From Mycolicibacterium moriokaense (GTDB taxonomy: Bacteria; Actinomycetota; Actinomycetes; Mycobacteriales; Mycobacteriaceae), in contig NZ_QQBJ01000003.1 in assembly GCF_003347205.1 (NCBI RefSeq), forward strand, positions 186,001-250,000: 64,000 nucleotides of DNA. Reading direction: 5' to 3'. Under the pieces are notes generated by a model, which had not been told where the DNA came from, ran no database searches, and saw nothing but the letters and a program-made list of their open reading frames with translations. Positions 57,818 through 64,000 of this stretch are shown here, piece after piece (the first letter of the stretch is position 1; each line of letters opens with the position of its first letter). The translations under genes and the position numbers were made by a program.

Positions 57818-58501
57818 ATGAATGATCGGGTCCGACGCCGGCCGCATCGCTACACTGCCTGCATTCAGAAGAGGCGCAAACCCGACCCCGAAGGACGCCG
57901 CGTCGAACTGTGCGATGCGGCGATACAGCTGTTGGCCGACCACGGCGCCACTGGGCTGACCCACCGCAAGGTCGATCGCGAGGCAGGTGTTCCCGACGGC
58001 ACCACCTCGTTCTACTTCCGCACCCGGCAGGCGCTGCTGCGGGGTGTCGCCGACCGGGTGGCTGAACTGGACCTCGCCGATCTGCGGTCAGCGACCCGGA
58101 CCAACGGCAAGGGCCGCGCGTCGGCGAGTTCTGAACTGGCCAAGGTCGTGATGCGGTCGGGCACCGAGCCGTGGCGAAGCCGCACCAGAGCCCGATACGA
58201 GCTGTTGTTGCAGGCCAGCCGTGACTCCGGGCTGGCAGACGCCTTCGACCAGAACCTCGACCTGTTCACGCAGTTGCACCGCGACATCGTGCTGCGGCTG
58301 CAGCCGCCGGGCCGCCAGCCCGCCGAATCGGTGATCGAGGACGAAACCCTGGTCACCATGATGTTCGTCAACGGACTTCTGCTCAGCTTCGCCCGTGGCG
58401 ACCGCGCGATTCGCAGTGCCAAAGAGCTCGACCGCCTGCTCTCGCAGATCGTGGCGGGCATGACGGCCACCTCGTCCTCGACAGAGCGATCTCTACGATA
58501 G
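57818..58501 (+). CDS. TetR-family regulator
   Basis: 227 aa from the ATG at 57818 (another ATG at 57791 is in frame). HTH: DPEGRRVELCDAAIQLLADHGATGLTHRKVDREAGVPDGTTSFYFRTRQALLRGVADRVAELD (residues ~23-85), with the THRKVDREAGVPDGTTSFYFRTR form typical of a mycobacterial TetR subgroup with C-terminal domain 17-like. A ~20-residue basic N-tail precedes the HTH. It starts the plus-strand run; the LLM gene is 41 bp downstream. Confidence 0.88.
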   Translation: MNDRVRRRPHRYTACIQKRRKPDPEGRRVELCDAAIQLLADHGATGLTHRKVDREAGVPDGTTSFYFRTRQALLRGVADRVAELDLADLRSATRTNGKGRASASSELAKVVMRSGTEPWRSRTRARYELLLQASRDSGLADAFDQNLDLFTQLHRDIVLRLQPPGRQPAESVIEDETLVTMMFVNGLLLSFARGDRAIRSAKELDRLLSQIVAGMTATSSSTERSLR

Positions 58502-58542
58502 TAGAGTGCCCCAGAGCCCGGGGATGTGCGGAGGAGGTGCCG

Positions 58543-59478
58543 ATGGGGAACCGGCCAATCCGGTTCGGCACCGGCGGCGGTGGCGTTGCCGACCGCGACC
58601 GCCTGATCGCGGCCGCGCGGCGCGCCGAAGACATCGGCTACTCGACGTTCTCGATGGCCGACCATTTCGGCCTGCCGCTGGCCCCACTGATCGCCCTGCA
58701 AGCGGTCGCCGACGCCACGAAGACGCTGCGAATCACACAAACCGTTCTGGCGCAGGACTTCCGGCATCCTGCGGTGCTGGCGAAGGAACTGGCCACCCTC
58801 GACGTACTGTCGGGCGGACGCGTCGAGATCGGCTTGGGGGCCGGCTGGATGCAAACCGAGTACGACCAGGCCGGTATCCCGTTCGACGCCGCCACGGCGC
58901 GCGTTGCGAGGCTCGAAGAATCCGCGATCATCCTCAAGGGCCTCTTCGGCGACAGCCCGTTCAGCTTCTCCGGCGAGCACTTCTGCATATCCAACCTCGA
59001 CGGCACGCCCAAACCCGTGCAGCGGCCACACCCGCCCATCCTCATCGGCGGTGGCGGACGCAAGCTGCTGGCCGCCGCCGCGCGACACGCTGACATCATC
59101 CAGGTGATGCCTCGCATCCGACCCCCAGGACAGCCGATCGACGCCGCGGAGTTCAGCGCGACGACCTACCGCTCGAAGATCGACCATATCAAAGCTGTTG
59201 CCGGGGAACGCTTCTCCCGCATCGAGCTCGGAACCCAGCTGCTGCTGGCTACCGTCACCGACGATCCCGACGGCACCCTGGAGAGGTTCGCCGCCGGCTA
59301 TCATCTTCGCGGCGAAGACCTGCGAGCTTCACCGCTGGTTGCGGTCGGCTCACTGAGCGAGGTGTGCGTCAAGCTGATAGGCCTGCGCGACGAGTACGGC
59401 CTGAACTACTTCGCGTGTCCGATGGGCGTGAAGCCCTCCTCGTTGGCGCCGATCATCGAGAAGGTGGCCGGATCGTGA
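58543..59478 (+). CDS. LLM-class F420-dependent oxidoreductase
   Basis: 311 aa, ATG at 58543 with GGAGG five bases upstream. RPIRFGTGGGGVADRDRLIAAARRAEDIGYSTFSMADHFGLPLAPLIALQAVADATKTLRITQTVLAQDFRHPAVLAKELATLDVLSGGRVEIGLGAGWMQTEYDQAGI is the full N-half of the family with the HP-x-x-LAK-ELATLD...SGGR-x-x-x-GLGAGW signature, and PILIGGGGRKLLAAAA the phosphate loop. The subgroup (TIGR03621-like) is widespread in mycobacteria, with unknown substrates. First gene of the 58.5-64 kb operon. Confidence 0.89.
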   Translation: MGNRPIRFGTGGGGVADRDRLIAAARRAEDIGYSTFSMADHFGLPLAPLIALQAVADATKTLRITQTVLAQDFRHPAVLAKELATLDVLSGGRVEIGLGAGWMQTEYDQAGIPFDAATARVARLEESAIILKGLFGDSPFSFSGEHFCISNLDGTPKPVQRPHPPILIGGGGRKLLAAAARHADIIQVMPRIRPPGQPIDAAEFSATTYRSKIDHIKAVAGERFSRIELGTQLLLATVTDDPDGTLERFAAGYHLRGEDLRASPLVAVGSLSEVCVKLIGLRDEYGLNYFACPMGVKPSSLAPIIEKVAGS

Positions 59479-59490
59479 TGGGGGCCGGCC

Positions 59491-60417
59491 GTGCTGCGCG
59501 ATGAGAAGATCCTCATCACCGGACCCGCCGGCCGGATCGCGTTCGGCGTCGCGCAGTCGCTGGTCGGCGACAACGAGGTGTGGGGCATCGCCCGCTTCGG
59601 CGACCCGGCGACCAGGGAGGCGGTCGAGTCGATCGGCGTCACCACCCGGACCGTCGATCTTGCCGGCGGTCAGTTCGACGATCTGCCAGACGATTTCACC
59701 TATCTTCTGCACATCGCGGCGGACTTCAGTGCCGACGACTACGAGCGCTCGCTGACGGTGAACGCCGAGGGCACCGGCTTCGTGCTCCAGCACTGCCGCA
59801 ACGCGAAGGCGGCGCTCGTCATGTCGACCGTCACCGTCTACAAGCCACACCCCGACCCGTGGCACGCCTTCCGCGAGGACGACCCGCCGGGTGACGCCAT
59901 GGTGCCGACGCAGGCGCCGTACTCGATCGCCAAGATCGCCCAGGAGGCGGTCGCCAGGTACTGCGCCAGGTCGTTCGGCCTGCCGACGACGATCGCGCGC
60001 ATGTGCGCCGCCTACGGCGACCGCGGCGGCATGCCGGTGTGGCACATGCACGCCGTCGCAGCCGGAGACCCGGTGCGCACCCGATGGGACCCCATGCCCT
60101 ACAGCCCGATTCACGACGACGACATCAGCGCGCAACTCGAGCCGCTGCTCGACGCGGCCGGCGTGCCCGCCACGATCGTCAACTGGGGCGGCGACGAACC
60201 GGTCAGTGTCCAGCAGTGGACGGCGTACCTCGGCGAGCTGTTCGGCACCGACTCGGCGGTCGTCGTCGAGCCGGCGCCGGGAGCGTCCATCGGCTCGGTC
60301 GCCGACCACTCCAAACGCGCGGCGATCACAGGTCCGTGCCGCGTGCACTGGCGCGACGGCATTCGCCGCGTCGCCGAGCGGCTCTATCCCGACCGCATCC
60401 GGAGCACCGATGGATAG
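59491..60417 (+). CDS. NAD-dependent epimerase/dehydratase (extended SDR)
   Basis: 308 aa, GTG at 59491. KILITGPAGRIAFGVAQSLVGDNEVWGIARFGDP is the Rossmann opening (TGPAGRIA in place of TGxxGxxG). LLHIAADFSADDYERSLTVNAEGTGFVLQHCR and MSTVTVYKPHPDPWHAFREDDPPGDAM follow. The active-site YSIAK is in APYSIAKIAQEAVARY and a DGxxR-like tail closes. Reductase or dehydratase on an unknown, probably lipid-like, substrate. Overlaps the sulfotransferase-like start by 8 bp. Confidence 0.87.
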   Translation: MLRDEKILITGPAGRIAFGVAQSLVGDNEVWGIARFGDPATREAVESIGVTTRTVDLAGGQFDDLPDDFTYLLHIAADFSADDYERSLTVNAEGTGFVLQHCRNAKAALVMSTVTVYKPHPDPWHAFREDDPPGDAMVPTQAPYSIAKIAQEAVARYCARSFGLPTTIARMCAAYGDRGGMPVWHMHAVAAGDPVRTRWDPMPYSPIHDDDISAQLEPLLDAAGVPATIVNWGGDEPVSVQQWTAYLGELFGTDSAVVVEPAPGASIGSVADHSKRAAITGPCRVHWRDGIRRVAERLYPDRIRSTDG

Positions 60418-61561
60418 CGCGAGGCGTTATCCCACCGCCGACGAGCTGATGCGGTCGGCGATCGCCGCGAGCGGTCTCGACGACTTCGGCCCCGGCGATT
60501 TCGGCGTCGGCCTCGACCGGCTGCTGGACAGCCTCGAACACGACGGCGACCTCGACCCCGCGGCCGATGCCCGCGTCGTCGACGATTTCCACCGCAGGCT
60601 GGTCAACCGGCTCGAGGTGGAGGCGTGGTACCGCACACACCCGGAGATCGAAGGCATCCCGGTGTCGGGGCCCGTCGACATCAACGGGCTGCCGCGCACC
60701 GGCACCACGGCGCTGGCGAACATGATGTCGCTGGACCCGCAGTTCCGCTGCCTGCGCGGCTGGGAGCAGAGCCGGCCCTGTCCCCCGCCGCGGACCAACA
60801 CCGAAGCCGACGATCCACGCCGGATCGCCGCCGCGGAGTTCAACAAAGAACTGCCCGCGGAGGCCAAGGCCCTGCACCTCTACGACCTCGACGCCACCAT
60901 GGAGGACACCGAGCTGCTCGGCATGGCGTTCCACGGCCAGGGCTACACCCTGCCGGTCTACGGCTACCACGCCTGGTGGCGGCACACCGATATGCGGCCG
61001 ACCTATCAGTACCACCGTCGGGTCGTGAAACTCCTTGCCTCCGAACGCCCGCCGAACCTTTGGCTGTTCAAAGCGCCGCATCACATGTTCCACCCGGAGG
61101 CGATCGTCGCCGCCTACCCGGACGTCCGGTTCGTGATGACCCACCGCGACCCCGCGAAGGTGGTGCCGTCCTACGTCAGCACCGTGAACCTGTTCTTCCC
61201 CCCGCCGCACGGCCGGCGCGACATGCACAGGCTGGGCCGGGAGGTGTCCGAGCACCTGCGCGACGGCATGATCAACACCATCGCCGCCAGGGACAGGCTC
61301 GGCGAGGACCGATTCATCGACGTCCACCACCACGACCTGGTGGCCGACCCCCTCGCGACGCTGCGCCGCGTGTACGCCTTCCTGGAACTGCCGTGCACAG
61401 ACGCGTTCCTGCAATCGGTGACGCGGTGGCAGGCGGGCAACAAACCCGGCGCACATGGCGTGCACCGCTACACCGCCGAGGAGTTCGGCCTCGCCCCCGA
61501 ACAGATCCGCAAGGACTACGACTTCTACATCGACCGCTTCGACGTCACAGTCGAATCGTGA
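60410..61561 (+). CDS. Sulfotransferase-family protein
   Basis: 383 aa from the ATG at 60410. VDINGLPRTGTTALANMMSLDPQFRCLRGWEQSRPCPPP near residue 85 is the PAPS 5'-phosphate loop. LFKAPHHMFHPEAIVAAYPDVRFVMTHRDPAKVVPSYVSTVNLF near 215 is the 3'-phosphate block, and YRYTA-like DYDFYIDRFD closes. The N-terminal ~80 residues are helical. It belongs to the mycobacterial Stf3-like/cytosolic group; it may transfer sulfate to a lipid or sterol, or act as a desulfo-acyl homolog. Operon member. Confidence 0.87.
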   Translation: MDSARRYPTADELMRSAIAASGLDDFGPGDFGVGLDRLLDSLEHDGDLDPAADARVVDDFHRRLVNRLEVEAWYRTHPEIEGIPVSGPVDINGLPRTGTTALANMMSLDPQFRCLRGWEQSRPCPPPRTNTEADDPRRIAAAEFNKELPAEAKALHLYDLDATMEDTELLGMAFHGQGYTLPVYGYHAWWRHTDMRPTYQYHRRVVKLLASERPPNLWLFKAPHHMFHPEAIVAAYPDVRFVMTHRDPAKVVPSYVSTVNLFFPPPHGRRDMHRLGREVSEHLRDGMINTIAARDRLGEDRFIDVHHHDLVADPLATLRRVYAFLELPCTDAFLQSVTRWQAGNKPGAHGVHRYTAEEFGLAPEQIRKDYDFYIDRFDVTVES

Positions 61562-61589
61562 AACACCACAAATGATGAGGACACACCAG

Positions 61590-62777
61590 ATGAGCGCGCT
61601 GCCGAGTTGGGCCGACCAGATGAAGGCGCTGGAGAACGTCGCCGACAACCTGATCGCCAAGTGGCGCCCCGACGGCGCCACCGAGGCCGAGACGCAGGAC
61701 ATGAACAAGCTGGCGCTGTCCATGCTGGCCAGCGGCTACCTGTGCCGGGTCTACACCGACATCGGGCGACCGGTCTTCATGCCGATGTGGAACTACGCGT
61801 TCAACCAGGGCGGCCCCAGCCCGGACTACGTGTACTCCACCGTGGAGATCGATCCGCAAGGGGTGTATCGCATTTCCGGCTACCGCGGCACCACGCGCTT
61901 CGTCGAACTCACCCAGCAGGCCATCGACATGCTCAACCCGCAGGCGATGGACGGCGGCGCGCCGTATGCGTTCACCAACGACCTCGACGAACTCTCGATC
62001 GGCGACGACGGCTACTTCAGCGTGCTCCTCTGCGCGCAGCGCCCCGACGGCCACACCGGTGACTGGTGGGAGCTGCACGACCGGACCGTGCGAATCCTGA
62101 TGCGGCGCTGCTCATGTGACTGGAATGCCGAAGTGGACGCCAGCGTGGCCATCGAGCGACTCGACGACGGCGGCGCCGACATGACGCCCGAGGAGACCGC
62201 CCGGCGATTCTCCGACCTGGCCGCGTGGATCGAGGGCGTCATCGAGTTCGACATGCGGTTGATCCGCTACTACCGCGAGCACCACGGGGTCAACACGCTG
62301 TTGCGATCGGGCAAGATCGACGAGATGGGCGGATTGCCGAAGCAGGCGTACTACGACGGCATCCACGAACTCGACGACGAGGAGGCGCTGATCATCGAAA
62401 CCGTGCTGCCGCAGAAGTGCCGCTACTGGCAGGCGTTGGTCGGTGACGACCGGTTCTGCACTGTGGACTGGGTCAATCGCCAGTCCAGCCTGAACGACGC
62501 GCAGGCCCGCATCGACAACGACGGCAAGTTCCGCGCGGTGATCTCGCGGCTGGACCCGGGGGTGCCCAACTGGCTCGACAAGGGCGACTATCCGTGGGGC
62601 ATCATCCAGATGCGCTGGAACCAGGCCACGGACTACCCGGACCCGACGATCAAGAAGGTGCCGTTCGCCGAGATTCGCGATCATCTGCCCGCCGACACCC
62701 CGACGGTGTCCCCCGAGGAACGCCGTGCGCAACTTCGGGTCCGCCGCGAGGGCGCCCAGCTTCGGCGGATCTGGTGA
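61590..62777 (+). CDS. Unknown 395-aa protein (DUF1214-like pattern)
   Basis: ATG at 61590 has GAGG eight bases upstream; earlier ATGs at 61572 and 61575 are in frame. SGYLCRVYTDIGRPVFMPMWNYAFNQGGPSPDYVYSTVEIDPQGVYRISGYRGTTRFVELTQQAIDML, then LDELSIGDDGYFSVLLCAQRPDGHTGDWWELHDRTVRILMRRCSCDW, form beta-rich domains resembling DUF1214-type proteins that often neighbour sulfotransferase-like genes in mycobacteria; certain assignment is not possible. The C-end is WNQATDYPDPTIKKVPFAEIRDHLPADTPTVSPEER. No signal peptide. Overlaps the thioesterase start (GTGA). Confidence 0.68.
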   Translation: MSALPSWADQMKALENVADNLIAKWRPDGATEAETQDMNKLALSMLASGYLCRVYTDIGRPVFMPMWNYAFNQGGPSPDYVYSTVEIDPQGVYRISGYRGTTRFVELTQQAIDMLNPQAMDGGAPYAFTNDLDELSIGDDGYFSVLLCAQRPDGHTGDWWELHDRTVRILMRRCSCDWNAEVDASVAIERLDDGGADMTPEETARRFSDLAAWIEGVIEFDMRLIRYYREHHGVNTLLRSGKIDEMGGLPKQAYYDGIHELDDEEALIIETVLPQKCRYWQALVGDDRFCTVDWVNRQSSLNDAQARIDNDGKFRAVISRLDPGVPNWLDKGDYPWGIIQMRWNQATDYPDPTIKKVPFAEIRDHLPADTPTVSPEERRAQLRVRREGAQLRRIW

Positions 62778-63667
62778 GCGGCAGCGCCGACCAGACCCTC
62801 GAGCAGGACATTCTTCGCTCGCTCGACAGCCTGCTCGACTCGCTGCAGCCGGACGTGCTGGGCGACGGGCGTTTTCGCGCACGCAGCGAGGCCAATCGAT
62901 TCGGGCGGGTGTTCGGCGGACAGATGATCGCTCAAGCCATGCACGCCGCCGCCACCACCGTCGCCGACAAGCCGCCTCATTCACTGCACGCGTACTTCGT
63001 CAAGGCCGGCCTGCCCGACAAGCCCATCGACATCGCCGTCGACCGAATCCGCGACGGCCGGTCGATGGCCGCGCGCGGCGTCACCGTCGCTCAGGACGGC
63101 AAGCCATTGCTGACCGCGATGGTGTCCTTCCACGACAACGCGACCGAGCCGGAATACGCCGAACCCGCGCCGAGCGGCGAGCACCCCGATGACCTTCCCC
63201 GCCTTCAGGATTGGGTGGACAGCGCGCCTGCGGCGCTGCGCGAGCGGGCGCTCAGCTGGATCACCCGGCCGCCGCCGCTGGAACTGCGCATCGCCGAGCC
63301 GACGTGTTTCTTCGGCGGAGCGCGCGCGGGCGGGCCGCGGTCGCACTGGATGCGGCTGCCCCGCGCCGTCGGCGACGACCCGGTGCTGCACAGCGTGCTG
63401 CTCGCCTACGCCAGCGACTACCTGCTGTTGGACGTGGCGCTGCGCTCGCATCCCGAACCCATCAACGTCGAATCGTCCGCGGCGTTCAGCCTCGACCATT
63501 CGATATGGCTGCACCGACCGGTGCGATTCGACCGATGGCACAGCCACACCGCGCAATTGGAAGCGGTTACGGGCCATCGCGGCCTGGTGCGCGGCGCCAT
63601 CCACGACATCGACGGCCGCCTGGTGGCCAGCACGACCCAGGAGGTGCTCATCCGTGCCAACAGCTGA
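62774..63667 (+). CDS. Acyl-CoA thioesterase II (TesB-like)
   Basis: 297 aa from GTG at 62774. Two hot-dog repeats are visible: FRARSEANRFGRVFGGQMIAQAMHAAATTVADKPPHSLHAYFVKAGLPDKPIDIAVDRIRDGRSMAARGVTVAQDGKPLLTAMVSFH and DPVLHSVLLAYASDYLLLDVALRSHP ... SLDHSIWLHRPVRFDRWHSHTAQLEAVTGHRGLVRGAIHDIDGRLVASTTQEVLIR. GGQ, the conserved Asp/Ser/Gln triad and SLDHSIW(F/L)H are typical of TesB. It hydrolyses acyl-CoA in the cytosol. Coupled to its neighbours on both sides. Confidence 0.92.
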   Translation: MSGSADQTLEQDILRSLDSLLDSLQPDVLGDGRFRARSEANRFGRVFGGQMIAQAMHAAATTVADKPPHSLHAYFVKAGLPDKPIDIAVDRIRDGRSMAARGVTVAQDGKPLLTAMVSFHDNATEPEYAEPAPSGEHPDDLPRLQDWVDSAPAALRERALSWITRPPPLELRIAEPTCFFGGARAGGPRSHWMRLPRAVGDDPVLHSVLLAYASDYLLLDVALRSHPEPINVESSAAFSLDHSIWLHRPVRFDRWHSHTAQLEAVTGHRGLVRGAIHDIDGRLVASTTQEVLIRANS

Positions 63668-64000
63668 GTCCGGCATGCACCACCCGATGTTTCAACAGCC
63701 CTGGCCCGAGGGCGAATACCGGATGTTCCAGCTCGGGTTCGTGGTGGACGACCTGGCCGACGCCGCCCGGCGCTGGGTGGACGTGTTCGGCGTGGGGCCC
63801 TTTCACATCATGCCGCGGGTGGCCAACACCTGCCGATACCGCGGCGGCGACGGGACCGTCGACATCCACATCGGCGTCGCCCAGGCCGGCCCCGTTCAGA
63901 TCGAGCTGATCCAGGACTTCACCGACGGACCCAGCGTCTTTCGCGACCTGCGGGACCGATACGGCCACAACGGCTTCCACCAGATCTGCACCGTCACCAA
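63654..64000 (+). CDS. VOC-family protein, incomplete at window edge
   Basis: GTG at 63654 overlaps the TesB stop by 14 bp; ATG 63675 is an alternative. About 115 codons are visible: YRMFQLGFVVDDLADAARRWVDVFGVGPFHIMPRVANTCRYRGGDGTVDIHIGVAQAGPVQIELIQDFTDGPSVFRDL is the first VOC module, then RYGHNGFHQICT begins the second with the metal His. The motif arrangement is of methylmalonyl-CoA-epimerase-like or isomerase-like VOC proteins frequent in mycobacterial catabolic operons. The rest lies beyond the window. Confidence 0.8.
   Translation, partial: MPTAESGMHHPMFQQPWPEGEYRMFQLGFVVDDLADAARRWVDVFGVGPFHIMPRVANTCRYRGGDGTVDIHIGVAQAGPVQIELIQDFTDGPSVFRDLRDRYGHNGFHQICTVT

Noticed and set aside
1-64000. 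CRISPR arrays, rRNA genes, insertion sequences, plasmid or phage origins
   Set aside because: No repeat-spacer series, rRNA sequence, transposase motif or terminal inverted repeats were recognised anywhere in the window.

Overview
The window is high-GC actinobacterial DNA, most likely from a fast-growing mycobacterium (Mycolicibacterium-like). The grounds are: many F420/LLM-type oxidoreductases (four) and deazaflavin-dependent nitroreductase-like proteins (two); a mycofactocin-type SDR at the left edge; an operon built like the mycobacterial igr cholesterol side-chain operon; leaderless ATG/GTG starts directly behind TANNNT -10 boxes; and a GlcNAc PTS, which slow growers such as M. tuberculosis lack. 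Species assignment is inference. I saw no rRNA, CRISPR, transposase or phage gene. One tRNA (Ala, GGC) is present.

Layout. 1-2.8 kb: SDR end, a broken acyl-CoA dehydrogenase start, a quinone-oxidoreductase-like gene, a small secreted polyproline protein and tRNA-Ala. 2.9-13.7 kb: mostly housekeeping or dispersed genes (MFS pump, flavin monooxygenase with HxlR regulator, phosphoglucomutase, twin fluoride channels followed by a triple-DUF190 protein, LLM enzymes, DUF488, YbaK deacylase). 13.7-25.8 kb: catabolic block with a double CaiB/BaiF CoA-transferase and an aldehyde dehydrogenase facing an operon of P450, FadE29-like, split ChsH2-like (MaoC + DUF35), FadE28-like, ChsH1-like, Ltp2-like thiolase and TetR. 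Read together these would oxidise a methyl-branched side chain to an acid, load CoA, dehydrogenate, hydrate and cleave it by retro-aldol. 25.9-31.7 kb: DUF427-thioesterase fusion, then a tightly overlapped Rieske / 107-aa protein / TauD-like / LLM operon with a divergent LysR. 31.7-39.3 kb: TetR, ferritin-like protein, SRPBCC protein and sulfatase, converging on an amidohydrolase / esterase / second Rieske operon.

39.3-44.8 kb: alpha/beta hydrolase, PF10118 metal hydrolase, SDR and a HAPMO-like Baeyer-Villiger monooxygenase, with TetR. Three promoters here share a 26-bp dyad around the -10 box, which suggests one regulon for ketone-to-ester-to-alcohol catabolism. 44.9-46.7 kb: DapB-like reductase with divergent TetR. 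46.7-50.8 kb: nagA-nagB-crr facing nagE with a dre-like site between them. 50.8-58.5 kb: small VOC, DDN-like and EthD proteins, a methyltransferase, a TetR with two operators controlling a flavoprotein hydroxylase operon, an MFS pump, LysR and TetR. 58.5-64 kb: one long plus-strand operon of LLM, epimerase, sulfotransferase-like, unknown 395-aa protein, TesB thioesterase and a VOC protein cut by the window edge.

The most notable items are the second igr-like operon with a split ChsH2, the shared 26-bp operator family in the BVMO cluster, and the leaderless 14-codon ORF overlapping the TetR start at 44.1 kb.
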